Assembly: GCA_013115135.1 (NCBI GenBank)
Contig: JABANP010000081.1
Coordinates: 1-64,000, forward strand
Length of the DNA: 64,000 bases
From: Perkinsus olseni
Taxonomy: Eukaryota > Perkinsozoa > Perkinsida > Perkinsidae
Direction of reading: 5' to 3'
In this document: positions 12,901 to 23,779 of the stretch, piece after piece
Numbering within the stretch: position 1 is the first letter of the stretch
How the letters are laid out: each line of letters starts with the position of its first letter
Notes under the pieces: generated by a model
The model's input: only the letters and a program-made list of their open reading frames with translations
Databases searched by the model: none
Told to the model about the DNA's origin: nothing
Program-made: the position numbers and the translations under genes

Positions 12901-15900
12901 ATGGGCCTCCGCCTTTTGTCGCATTTTCCGCAGATTCATAGGTTTCTTCACCACCCTCAAGTACAAGGGAGCGAACGCTGCATTCACAGGTTCGCTGAAC
13001 AGGTGGGATTTATCCAGTGCCTGAACGAAACAGTCAGGGAAAACAGCGTCGTCCCGTCTGCGGCCCACCTTGAGCAAGTCCAAGGCTCGTATGTACTTCG
13101 ACTTCGACGTCGTGTCTCGGCAGATCGGACAGAAGTATCTGGATGGACCTGGGGGGAGGTAACCCTTCCAATCGGCTCACTTGACGTCCTTGTCGGTGAG
13201 CTCCGTGAACTGCTCCTTGCAGGTGAAGTTATCGCACTTGGCATGGACCCAGAACTCGCAGCCGTCACACTGCACCATGTCATCGCACCATACCGTGGAC
13301 CAGGCACGCAGGCACACCGGGGCAATACCTGCCAACCCGCCACCCTCAGCAGCGAGAATGTGAAGAACAGACTTGCTCGTTCGCATCGAAGCCGCCCCAG
13401 CAGGCCTTGCATGTGTCGAATGTGATGCTCCAAAGGTTGGTACCGTTGGAGGTCGGCTCCTGGGCTGTGGGCTCCCAATAGGTTCGTCGACCGCAGCTGT
13501 TACCTTAGAAAGGGGCATCGGTCGATGGGTGACAGTAAGTGCGCCATTTACAGTCTGCCTTCATTAGCTCATTTGCAGGAGGGGCTAAACGCAGGTCTGT
13601 GGAAGTGTAAGTGCCAAGGAAACGAGCCTAGCGCAACCGAGATATACGTATTCGACCATAGAGGGCATTGGCGAGCGATTTCGTCATGGGACTTCCCCAG
13701 CCTTCCTCCAGCCGGAGAGATCAGAGCGACTGCTTGACAAACTTGTTGCAGTCATCAGAGACGCTAAGCACGGAATCCTCATGATGACGTCCCGAAAATT
13801 GAGGGAACTCCATCGGGCGCCCTCGAATGACGAAGGTCGAAGAATGGGTTTAGATACCATGAGGGTCGAGGCGACGCGCTCACACTACTCACACTGTCGA
13901 CAATCCTCACACCTCCACGTAGTCCCCGGCAGAAGACTCGGTGCTACTATAGGGAAGCAGCAGGTGCCATGAGCACTCATGTTGCAACCATGGCAGACTA
14001 CTGCCAGCTGACGAGAACCATTGACCGATCTCAAGGGCTGCGATTAACCACCTCTAGACAGCCGAACAACTTGACCAACGGCAGCTTGTCCCAGTTAGTC
14101 GGGTAGGTCCCCAGTGGTTCGCAACAGTACCTACCAATCCCCATGGCCCGCATATCAATGAGTGTAGCCTCTCTTACTGGCACAGCCTACAGTCCGGACA
14201 GAGGAAAGTCCCGAGACTGTCCACGCTGTGACGACTGGTACGATAGCTCAGCACGAGGCCTTTCGAGTTTGGGCCTGGGGATAGTAGGGCCGTCAACCGC
14301 TGTGACTCAGTCGTACTCTTCTCGTGACTTTTCCCCTTTGCTAAGCCTAGTCTATCCACTAGTATTATGGTATTGGTTACAGTGCGAGAAGCTCTAGAAA
14401 CAACCCGGTTGAGTCGTCTGATGTAACACGCGTTGGCAGGACATGATACGCACTGGTCATGAACGTGTGTTCTTGGATGTCAGCTAATATAATCCTTCGA
14501 AGGGACTTCATGCCGCCAACCATTGAGATGCACCGTGATGGTACGCCATTAGGTGTTAGCGGAGAGTCACGTTCATACTGCTGATTCTATCTTTCTCCGA
14601 TAACGAGTTGCCCTGAGGCCACGCTAGATCGTTGATGATGCGAACACAGCAGATGGGGAAGATTAGACTTCGTGCTTTCCATCAGTGAGTTCCAATTCCT
14701 GGTGGACACCACTAGCGCCATTACTTGGAGAAGGCGTGCAGCTCCTGGCAACCCTTCGGCAGGAGCTCCGGAACTGCTGTTGCTACCCCCTGCATGTATC
14801 TGATACCAACGATCCACCAACTCACACAGTCTTCGCCTCCGTCGCTCACGTGTCCAGGTTCCTGAACTGCAGCACTTCGTCCATCCCGTCCGGCGGCAGC
14901 AGTTTCTCATGCGCTAGAAGGCAATCACCGTGGAAAACGTTGCGGCAATTGCAGCACTGCAGCGGCTGAACCGAGTCCTCATCCTCGCTGCCCGGCTGCT
15001 GCTCTTCGGACTCCTTCTTCACTTGATCGCCACCCGTAACCTCCAACTTCACCGTCGGCTGGCAGCCATCGACCGAGTCGGGCGCATCTCGCATGACCGT
15101 GTCATTAGCCTCGGAGCCCAGAGCGTTGTGGAACCTCTGCAAGGCTCGCTGGCGGTCGTCAACTTCTTCCGGCGTCGGACAGGAATGGGGCGACTGAACG
15201 GGACGGGAGGGCTGCGTCCGAATTCAGCTACTGTCGATGATTCCATTCCCCGAGAGTCCACTTGCACTTCGCTCTCTGGGACGCGCATGAGTGAACTCAA
15301 CCCACCACACTCACCTCCTTTATCTCGGTGTGGGAGCAGACCGGACTCCCACCCCGGCCCCGCTCCGATCCCCGTCCGGGAGACTCTCTAGCCCAGCGGA
15401 TGCTTCCCTTTGGCACTTGAAACCCACAAATACTGCAGGCGTACCAGCTTCTCTCCTTGTCTGCCGGTGCAGGAGGAGAGGTCGATTTCCGCTGATGCAA
15501 CTCATCGGGGCGTTCCCAAACCTTCAAGTCTGATAGTATCTGGACAGCGACGAGCTGCCATGGCATCGGGCCAACCCAGAGTTATGATGGCAGGTGAAGC
15601 TCGCTCGTCGAGGAACCGCACAGTGAAGGTTTCCCCCGTCTGGATTACGAAGATCTGCAGATCCTCTGGGTCCACCCACAGCCTATCAGTAGCACTCCTC
15701 GAGAATTGAACATCGCCATGGGCGAGGGAGATGGCCAGGGACTCGGCTAGCTCCTTGGCATCCCTCAACGACGGCAGCTTCTGTGGACGCAGAGCCTCGA
15801 GCTCAGCAGCACTGGCATCGACCAGTTGGATATAGTACCTGAACCATCGATCGCAGAGTCCCGTTAGGGAATGACAAAGGCCGTCATCACTTGCGGTACA

Positions 15901-15975
15901 TGACTGCTCTCTTCTCACCCATCTTCCACGAATGACACGCTTCGACCTAAGATGCGCTATCCTCACCTCCGCCAT
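6994..15975 (-). CDS. KMT2/MLL-trithorax-like histone H3K4 methyltransferase (multi-exon)
   Basis: Large chromatin regulator predicted to methylate histone H3 lysine 4. Reading 5' to 3': the likely start ATG is at 15975. Zinc-binding CSICGF at about 15440 and CCNCRNVFHGDC at about 14930 follow. PHD pieces VCHGCNMSAHGTCC...WRCEDCRQC lie at 13990-13890 and MVQCDGCEFWVHAKCD at about 13270. A bromodomain spans about 13080-12450 (VVKKPMNLRKM, then DFDQIIANAKLFN). More PHD fingers follow at 11750-10700 (CAICGSFGD, YHCPGCNRCPYC, CVLCGGKWHSKC). An extended PHD lies at about 9750-9180 (WVHALCAQF, GRHYHLPCLL), then FYRN/FYRC at about 8670-8100 (GGLSIVRLGTI, LFWSVEPTRR). SET spans 7740-6994 (YGLFAKV, FINHSCNPNC, EEITYDYQF) with post-SET CKCGAPNC. 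This order matches metazoan MLL1. SET-region introns are canonical (for example a 53-nt one after CVCR). Many N-terminal exon borders are unresolved, so treat the span as one locus rather than an exact CDS. Confidence 0.85.
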
Positions 15976-16426
15976 TTGACTGTGAAGTATTTGACCACTC
16001 CTATCCGGAAGGAGGAGCCTTCCGCGTTACTCCCCTGGCTTGCATCATTCATAACCACACCACACCCCACTGCATTGAATTGATCCGTCACCCGTAGGCG
16101 CCGAAGGTAGGAGGCTGGCATGGGTAAACCACCGACGCTACCGAGCGTCTCGTACTACCACTCCTTCCCCAAAAGCAGCGCTTCTCGACTCGAAAGCGGA
16201 TAAAACCCTCGCTCTCGTACCAGTAGAACTACCACTAATGCTACTTCAGTATTATGACCAAAACGAGTAGTGCAGTAGGAAGCCGCCTTGCTGCTTCGTC
16301 CCCACCCCACCCTGCTAAGTTCCCCTAGTCCATATCCCACGATGATCCACCTCGACCTTTTCTTACTACGGCAACACGACGACGATCTGGTAATAGCGAG
16401 AACAGAGTAACCAACACAGAGAGATA

Positions 16427-17089
16427 CTATGCCATTCAGAAGTCTATTTGGCGGATAAAGCCGCCTATATGGGGGCAGAGGATTTCACGTTGGCGGGTCG
16501 TTGAGACAGCAAATTGGGGGTAGGGTCGAGACGGGGGTATACAATTGGCGGATAAGGAAGTCATCTTAGCGGCAGGCCTCGAATGAGGAATTCAATTCCG
16601 CGAGTAAGGCTTACGATTTCATAGTAAAGGAAGTCAATTTCGCTGATAAGGACATCAATTTCGGGGGGTCAACTTGAGCCATTCCGAAATCTTCCCGCTG
16701 CTATTCTCAGATTGACACAACTGCGCGACAGTGCATGACAGTATCTCACGGAATCCTGTTGGATTTGGGGGCCGGCGACGGCTTCCCGATGATCCATGAG
16801 AGCAAAGAGAGCAAACTTTGCTCTCATTCATGATCATCATCATATTTGCTCAGCTAAGACGACTACTGGATGGATAGAAGCTTAATTGTACAATGGATAG
16901 TACAGATTGATTCCTGTCATACTGAGATACTGTCATGCACTGTCGCGCACTTGTGACTTTCTTCCGCCAATTGTATACCCCCGTCTCGACCCTACCCCCA
17001 ATTCGCTGTCTCAACGACCCGCCAACGTGAAATCCTCTGCCCCCATATAGGCGGCTTTATCCGCCAAATAGGCTTCTGAATGGTATAGA
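16427..17089. mobile_element. Fold-back element with nested inverted repeats
   Basis: Outer arms 16427-16546 and about 16967-17089 are reverse complements over about 118 bp with about three mismatches. Inner arms 16711-16748 and about 16920-16956 form a second inverted repeat (core GATACTGTCATGCACTGTC). The spacer at about 16750-16920 contains GAGAGCAAA/TTTGCTCTC. Between the left arms (16546-16670) a degenerate repeat of about 30 nt (CAATTNCGCNGATAAGGAAGT-like) is visible. There is no transposase ORF. The outer arm is the unit that is amplified in the tandem array that follows. Confidence 0.8.
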
Positions 17090-18150
17090 TATCCTCTACC
17101 CCCATATAGGCGGCTTTATCCGCCAAATAGGCTTCTGAATGGTATAGATATCCTCTACCCCCATATAGGCGGCTTTATCCGCCAAATAGGCTTCTGAATG
17201 GTATAGATATCCTCTACCCCCATATAGGCGGCTTTATCCGCCAAATAGGCTTCTGAATGGTATAGATATCCTCTACCCCCATATAGGCGGCTTTATCCGC
17301 CAAATAGGCTTCTGAATGGTATAGATATCCTCTACCCCCATATAGGCGGCTTTATCCGCCAAATAGGCTTCTGAATGGTATAGATATCCTCTACCCCCAT
17401 ATAGGCGGCTTTATCCGCCAAATAGGCTTCTGAATGGTATAGATATCCTCTACCCCCATATAGGCGGCTTTATCCGCCAAATAGGCTTCTGAATGGTATA
17501 GATATCCTCTACCCCCATATAGGCGGCTTTATCCGCCAAATAGGCTTCTGAATGGTATAGATATCCTCTACCCCCATATAGGCGGCTTTATCCGCCAAAT
17601 AGGCTTCTGAATGGTATAGATATCCTCTACCCCCATATAGGCGGCTTTATCCGCCAAATAGGCTTCTGAATGGTATAGATATCCTCTACCCCCATATAGG
17701 CGGCTTTATCCGCCAAATAGGCTTCTGAATGGTATAGATATCCTCTACCCCCATATAGGCGGCTTTATCCGCCAAATAGGCTTCTGAATGGTATAGATAT
17801 CCTCTACCCCCATATAGGCGGCTTTGTCCGCCAAATAGGCTTCTGAATGGTATAGATATCCTCTACCCCCATATAGGCGGCTTTATCCGCCAAATAGGCT
17901 TCTGAATGGTATAGATATCCTCTACCCCCATATAGGCGGCTTTATCCGCCAAATAGGCTCTGAATGGTATAGATATCCTCTACCCCCATATAGGCGGCTT
18001 TATCCGCCAAATAGGCTTCTGAATGGTATAGATATCCTCTACCCCCATATAGGCGGCTTTATCCGCCAAATAGGCTTCTGAATGGTATAGATATCCTCTA
18101 CCCCCATATAGGCGGCTTTATCCGCCAAATAGGCTTCTGAATGGTATAGT
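17035..18150. repeat. 59-bp tandem array, about 19 near-identical copies
   Basis: The unit contains CCCCCATATAGGCGGCTTTA, then TCCGCCAAATAGGC and CTGAATGGTATAGATATCC. The first GGCGGC is at 17050 and the last at 18111, spaced 59 bp, giving 19 copies. I see one substitution (TTTGTCC near 17825) and one single-base deletion near 17959, so the array is young or homogenised. Each unit holds a small GGCGG/CCGCC stem. The unit is the terminal part of the right arm of the neighbouring fold-back element, which has a single inverted copy at 16430. This is not a CRISPR array: there are no unique spacers. Confidence 0.95.
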
Positions 18151-18873
18151 GAAAGCAACAGTCGTCGAGACTGAGCCGTCTTACTCATCACATTTGGCCT
18201 ACGCAACTCCCGAGCTGCTGATCAGGCAGCCGAATACCCTTCTGTCTGGTTCGTGGGTGTGTTAGCTAAGCTAACTTAGCTTCGCTCTTCGTACACAATA
18301 GTTGGTTTTGGGAGATCTAGTCAATAACGAACGCTTTGGTATTGATACGAGCGTCATTTGGAGAGACTATCATCAGAGGTGGGAAGACAGCAAGTTCTAC
18401 TCCACTTCAGCGACACACTTGTCCATGTAGCGCTCCTGGCCGCACGCATGCGCGTGGGTCTGCTATCAGCGGCGCCGGATAGACTAGGTCCACGCCCCGA
18501 GGAAGGAGTCAGTTGCTGTCGTCGGCATCACCGACGTTCCCGAGATCCCCGACTGGCGAACGTGGCATGGGTAAGATTGATGCCGGAAGCAATGAACAAA
18601 ACTAATGGGCTACTCTCGGGGAGTGACGTGACGTGGCTCACGTCACGAATAGACAGAACGGAGCGCTCGCTAAGTCGCGCAAGCGACAGTTGCCCCTAGC
18701 CGTCTTTTATACCCGTTCCGTATTCGCGGAAAGCTCGTGTTACCCAGCGGATGCGCGCGATTCACAAAGACTCTTTGTCAAAGAGCATCTCCGACCAGCA
18801 CTCCGTAGATATGATGTCATTGGAATCATCGATAAGGTTTCTTCGTGCTTCAGTTGGGCTACCCAGTGAGCTC

Positions 18874-20337
18874 ATGTTCATGCAATCAACATTATTATTA
18901 TCATTGGCGGTCCTTCTCCTCTCTGTGCATCTCTGCAACAGCGATGCGCCCACCCATACCCTGGTTAGAATCTCCCATCGAGGCAATCCGGTCGATATCC
19001 GTCATGTCCCACTCATGATGGCACAGGTAGCAGCCTTTGGTGAGCGGTCACGCCCTTCAAGTCAAGGCGATCACGAGACCGAGCAATGCTTGACGGAGGA
19101 TGGCGCGGTTGAGGACCTGACCCTGGCGGGAGTGCAGATCGTGCACTCTGATGAATGCTCGGCAAGTTACAAGCAAATTTCGGAGTACCTGAAGAAAGCT
19201 GAGGGAGAGTTGGGAATTGATTTTGATTGCGAGCCCGATTATTCCCTCACCTTTACGCCGATATGCGGTCCTACTACGACACGCCGTCCTCGGCCTCCGC
19301 CTACGACTACGACTACGACTACGACTCCTGCCCCGACGCCCCTCCCTTGTACTGGTGGTAATCCTTTGCTGGGTACCAACGACCCCGTGTCTTCCTGCCA
19401 GAGCAATCTCGAACGCATCAGGATAGGGGAGGCGTGGCGATTGATTGAATCATCCAAGCGCAAGCTGGAGAGAGTCGTTCTAGCGATCCTGGATACCGGA
19501 GTAAACATGAAGCATCCGGATCTGGTCGATCAATTCTGGAGGGACTCAACTACTGGTTCTATTGGGTTCAACTTCGTGGACAACAACACTGATGTTACTG
19601 ACAAGCATGGTCACGGTACTTTCTGCGCTGGGATAGCCGGCGCTGAGACCAATAACAGTATTGGTGTTGCGGGAGTGGCCAATGTGCAGCTGATGATACT
19701 GAAATGGGGAGACGGCGCTGGTGCTCGCATCAGCAACGCTCTGAGGGCCCTTGACTACGCACTCAGGATGGGGGCAACAGTATCGTCCCACTCTTACCGT
19801 TTTGATAACGGAAGTCGGGTCTTCGAGGCAGCAATCGCTAAAGCCGATGCTGTTGGGCACATCGTGGTTACTGGTGCTGGTAACGAAGCCAAAGACTTAG
19901 ACCAGAATCCTGTGTATCCCTGTTCGGTCGCACGAAACGTCCCCTCTATGCTATGTGTGGCGGGTAGTACTTCAACGTCCAAGCCCACCATCACCTCCTG
20001 GTCGAACGTCGGCGCGGCTACTCAGATTGCTGCCCCGGGCGTCGACATTTACTCGACGGACCGCTCAGGCTCCTACAGCTCAGCCTCGGGCACGTCAGCG
20101 TCCACCCCACAGGTTGCCGCCGTTGCAGCTATGATGGCTTCGCTGGGTCTACAAGGGCAAGACATTACCGATGCTATAACGAGGTCCCGCACTGCTGGCC
20201 TGAGCAACAAGTTCAACGTGCCTGACGTGGGAGAGCTGGATGCGCTGAACGCGGTCAAGATCGCCCTTGGGCGGCCCACCAGCCCCCCGACAACAACCTC
20301 AACTCCCGCAGAGACTTCAGGTGTTGTCTCGGTGTGA
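18874..20337 (+). CDS. Secreted subtilisin-like serine protease, copy 1
   Basis: S8 family endopeptidase, apparently single-exon, 487 aa from the ATG at 18874. That start gives a classic signal peptide (MFMQSTLLLSLAVLLLSVHL); an in-frame ATG at 18751 would bury it. A pro-region (about residues 27-150) is followed by a threonine/proline-rich linker encoded by ACT/ACG repeats near 19275-19345. The catalytic domain has Asp207 in ILDTGVNMKHPDL, His247 in HGHGTFCAGIAG, oxyanion Asn337 in GAGNE and Ser408 in GTSASTPQVAAVAA. All key residues are intact. It resembles the extracellular subtilisins described from Perkinsus; secretion and a role in external proteolysis are inferred. A tandem paralogue lies 2 kb downstream, and the 3' flanks of both copies are also homologous (shared TTTGATTAAGGTGGTTCTCG), so the duplication includes flanking DNA. 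Confidence 0.92.
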   Translation: MFMQSTLLLSLAVLLLSVHLCNSDAPTHTLVRISHRGNPVDIRHVPLMMAQVAAFGERSRPSSQGDHETEQCLTEDGAVEDLTLAGVQIVHSDECSASYKQISEYLKKAEGELGIDFDCEPDYSLTFTPICGPTTTRRPRPPPTTTTTTTTPAPTPLPCTGGNPLLGTNDPVSSCQSNLERIRIGEAWRLIESSKRKLERVVLAILDTGVNMKHPDLVDQFWRDSTTGSIGFNFVDNNTDVTDKHGHGTFCAGIAGAETNNSIGVAGVANVQLMILKWGDGAGARISNALRALDYALRMGATVSSHSYRFDNGSRVFEAAIAKADAVGHIVVTGAGNEAKDLDQNPVYPCSVARNVPSMLCVAGSTSTSKPTITSWSNVGAATQIAAPGVDIYSTDRSGSYSSASGTSASTPQVAAVAAMMASLGLQGQDITDAITRSRTAGLSNKFNVPDVGELDALNAVKIALGRPTSPPTTTSTPAETSGVVSV

Positions 20338-22326
20338 CGCAACTGACAGGTCGAGCTACATCTCCGCGCGTTGGCTCGCCAACGATGGAATATTGTCATC
20401 ACCAAACTTATGGTCAACTATTCTCCAACCTTTTTAGTAAAGATTTGATTAAGGTGGTTCTCGATTCTCCCCTATTCAAATGAGCCCCTCCTTGAAAGCT
20501 CAGTGCGAATGCGTTCAGTCCCAGAGAGCTAGCCCGTGACCCTCCGTCGGGGCACTTAGCGATACTACAGGCCTACTACCAACTCCCTTCCTGCGAGAGG
20601 GACTTCGTCTATGCGACTCATCGAGGCGAAAAATGAGATTCGAATGTCGTGCGGATCAACAGCTCAGTATGGTGAGAGCTTCAACGATTCAACTTCCGTT
20701 AAACTGCTACCCAGCAGACGCTACACTACCGGGGTAGCCACCGCCCTAGATTGCTTGTCACTCTTCGACCCATGGTACATCATCATTGCCTCGGTTACCT
20801 TGAGGTGGAGAATTTTGTCGCTCCTACGCGGAAGGCGAAGCCTAAGGCTTCGGCAAAAGGCTTTTGCGTAAAGCTTGTTTCTTCGCTTAGGTCCGCTGTC
20901 ATTTTACCTTGCCAAGCCGCTGGGAACTGATTCGCTACCCGCCGCTGAACAAGTGATGCTAGAAACGAAGGTTGTAACTGAATACATACTTCAACCATTA
21001 GTATTAAAATTTGTAGACCATTAACAGTACTAGTCATTATCACCATGAGTGTCATGGGCGTCAGCGCCCCATAATCCGTATAGTTCAAGTGACAGCCGGT
21101 TCACCGAAAGATCACAGAGAACTTATACAGTGTCACACTGGCACAGTGCTATATTTGGTAGTAGACCAGCATCGCTAGCGTTATCAATAATCTCAGCAGA
21201 GCTTATGCGCTGGCGAAACCACAGGACTTATATCCCAATCGAGCACAGGTGTTGGACTGAGAGCGCTAGTCACAAGAAATCACCCAAGACGAACCACTGC
21301 GTACATGATAACATAGAATGGCAACCATATCAACATCCAATTGCTGTAGAACTGACGCGCTGATGAAGCAACAATAAACATGACTCAAGTCTCAAGGAAA
21401 CCCGCTTTCCGTTGGGAGCGCTAGTCGAACAAAAGACTTCTTGGAAGATCTTCCACTCATCAGACAGGCATATATTCGCCGCCAAGTAATTACGGAGCTT
21501 CACGCCAACAAGTAATATATCCTGACCATCTCAAGCAGCAGCACTTGGCGCAGAAGAGCTTAACCTAAGCTCTTCTGCGCCAAGTACTTAGGAGTTGACC
21601 GGATTCTCCACCATGTAATTCAGATAACACGATACCCAGATAGAGGAGAAGTCCAGCTCAATCAATTGTCCGAAGTCAAACGCATCGTCCGCAGCTGACT
21701 GATGGATCACGTAAGCGTATCAGTAGACAATACAGTCTGTCCCACCAAGGATTTCCGCATCGGAAAATTTGCGCTAGAACGTTGCACAGGGCGAGTATAC
21801 AAATGAAACTTGGTGTTTCGGAGTAGTCACGATATTCCACATCTAATGGTGCCTCCTAGACCCCCCAACTTAACCGTCTAAGCTCACTACTGCCCTGCCA
21901 GTCCACAAACCCACTTTTCAAAACTCCGGTGGTTGGGAGTGTGACACTCCGAGTGTCAGCCTGAGACTCCCAACCATCCTCCTCTCCCGCTGATTGGTGA
22001 CGTGCCAGCACCTGCCCGACTCTGGTTGCACGCGTGCGCATAGCTCAGCTATCAGCAGCGACTAGCTTATTCGCTGAGTTCTCGTACACGCACAAGAGTC
22101 TGTGCCCCAGAACCGACGGACGGCAAGGGGCGCTGGATAGGCGAGGAAGGGGTCAGCTGTTCCTAGCAGTCTCTTATGCCCGTCCCACCTACACCAATAT
22201 TGCCCGATGGATCTGTGTGATCCACGCGACCATTTTAGACCTCCACTCCGTAGACATTTTGGCATCGGAATCACCGATGATGCGCGAAGCTCCGTCGTGC
22301 TTCAGTTGAGTCTCCCAACCAAAGTC
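20338..22326. other. Intergenic region between the tandem subtilases
   Basis: The first 550 bases are homologous to the DNA following copy 2 (about 23800-24360). A 20-bp perfect hairpin with a 3-nt loop lies at 21543-21585. ORFs here are short and unrecognised. The last part resembles the upstream flank of copy 1 only weakly. Confidence 0.6.
21543..21585. repeat. 20-bp perfect hairpin with 3-nt loop
   Basis: ACTTGGCGCAGAAGAGCTTA at 21543-21562 is followed after ACC by its exact reverse complement at 21566-21585. It is noncoding, between the two protease genes. Confidence 0.95.
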
Positions 22327-23779
22327 ATGTTCATGCGCTCCACATTATCCTCGTTGTCGGTCATCCTCCTCTCTATGGATCTCTGCAAAGGCGATGCGCC
22401 CACCCATACCCTGGTTAGAGTCTCCCACCGAGGGGCTCCGGTCGACATTCGTCACGTTCCGCTCATGATGGCACAGGCAGCAACCGCCGGTAAGCGCTCA
22501 CGCCCACTGAGTCGAGGTGATCAGGAGTGCGAGCAATGCTTGGCGCAGGACGGCACGGTTGAGCACCTGCCTCTGGTAGGCGTGCAGATCGTGCACTCTG
22601 ATGAATGCTCGGTGAGCCACGTCCAATTTTTGGAGTATTTGCAGAAAGCTGCGGTGGAGGTGGGCATTGATTTTGATTGCGAGCCTGATAATCCTCTCAC
22701 CTCTACGCCGGTATGGCGCCCTATCACGAAACGACGTCCGACTACCCCTCCGACTACGGCCACGACTAGGACGCCACGATATTGTACTGGTGGTAATCCT
22801 GTACTCGGCACCAACGACCCCAGTGTCTTCCTGCCAGAGCAATCTCGAACGCATTAGGATAGGGGAGGCGTGGCGATTGATTGAATCATCCAAGCGCAAG
22901 CTGAAGAAGGTCGTTTTGGCGATCCTGGATACCGGAGTGAACATGAAGCATCCGGATCTGGTTAATCAGTTCTGGAGGGACCCAACTACGGGTTCTATTG
23001 GCTTCAACTTCGCGGACAACAACACTGATGTTACCGACAAAGATGGTCACGGTACTTGGTGCGCTGGGATAGCCGGCGCTGAGACTAATAATAGTATTGG
23101 TGTTGCTGGAGTGGCCAACGTACAGCTGATGATACTGAAATGGGGAGACGGTGCTGGTGATCGCCTCAGCAACGCTCTGAAGGCTCTCGACTACGCACTC
23201 AGGATGGGGGCAACAGTGTCGTCTCACTCCTACCGTTCTGAAACAGGAAGTCGGATCTTCGAGGCAGCGATGGCTAAAGCCGCCACTACAGGGCACATCG
23301 CGGTTGTTGGTGCTGGCAACGAAGCCAAAAACTTAGATAAGAATCCTGTGTATCCTTGCTCAATTGCAAGAACCATTCCGTCCATGCTATGTGTGGCGGC
23401 CAGTCCTTCAAGCACAACTTCAAAGGCCGCCATCACCTCTTGGTCGAACGTCGGCGCTGCTACTCAGATTGCTGCTCCGGGCGTCGACATTTACTCAACG
23501 GACCGCTCAGGCTCCTACGGCTGGAGCTATGGCACGTCCGCGTCCACCCCACAAGTTGCCGCTGTTGCAGCTCTGATGGCTGCACTGGGTCTACAAGGGC
23601 AAGACATTACCGATGCTATAACGAGGTCCCGCACTGCTGGCCTGAGCAACAAGTTCAATGTGCCTGATGTGGGAGAGCTGGATGCGCTGAACGCGGTCAA
23701 GATCGCCCTTGGGCAGCCCACCAGCCCCCCGAGAGCCTCCACGACTCCCGCAGCAAGTCCAGGTGATGTCACGGCGTGA
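22327..23779 (+). CDS. Secreted subtilisin-like serine protease, copy 2 (frame break or micro-intron at 22822)
   Basis: Tandem paralogue of the 18874-20337 protease. It starts at 22327 with a signal peptide (MFMRSTLSSLSVILLS) and has the same pro-region and a shorter threonine-rich linker. The catalytic Asp (ILDTGVNMKHPDL), His (DGHGTWCAGIAG), Asn (GAGNE) and Ser (GTSASTPQVAA) are all present. Compared with copy 1 there is one extra A after GACCCC near 22822, which splits the ORF: the first frame ends at 22857 and the second carries the whole catalytic domain to 23779. The extra A also creates an AG. Together with a GT 31 nt upstream (in GGTGGTAATCC) it would form a phase-matched 31-nt intron restoring the frame and joining CTGG to VSSCQSNLERI. 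About 320 downstream codons are open and conserved, so the domain has not decayed. Functional gene, recent pseudogene and assembly error are all possible. Confidence 0.8.

Noticed and set aside
13220..13400. One-base shift giving a perfect YCPVC in a PHD finger of the KMT2-like gene
   Set aside because: An alternative donor (T/GTTCTT) gives an in-phase canonical intron without a shift; the PHD spacing is then less ideal but not decisive.
16660..16690. Possible dinoflagellate-type spliced-leader sequence (CTTGAGCCATT)
   Set aside because: Only about ten bases match the spliced leader as I remember it, in reverse orientation and within a repeat region.
17035..18150. CRISPR-like array
   Set aside because: The 59-bp units are contiguous and identical without variable spacers, in a eukaryotic genome.
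2315..22835. Programmed +1 frameshifting at CCC codons, as proposed for Perkinsus mitochondrial cox1
   Set aside because: Two frame breaks (acid phosphatase, subtilase copy 2) follow CCC. However, CCC is read as an ordinary triplet in conserved parts of MSH2, the acyl-CoA dehydrogenase, CoA-transferase and subtilase copy 1. Other breaks (LRR, METTL, acyl-CoA dehydrogenase) have no CCC. Micro-introns or indels explain the data better.
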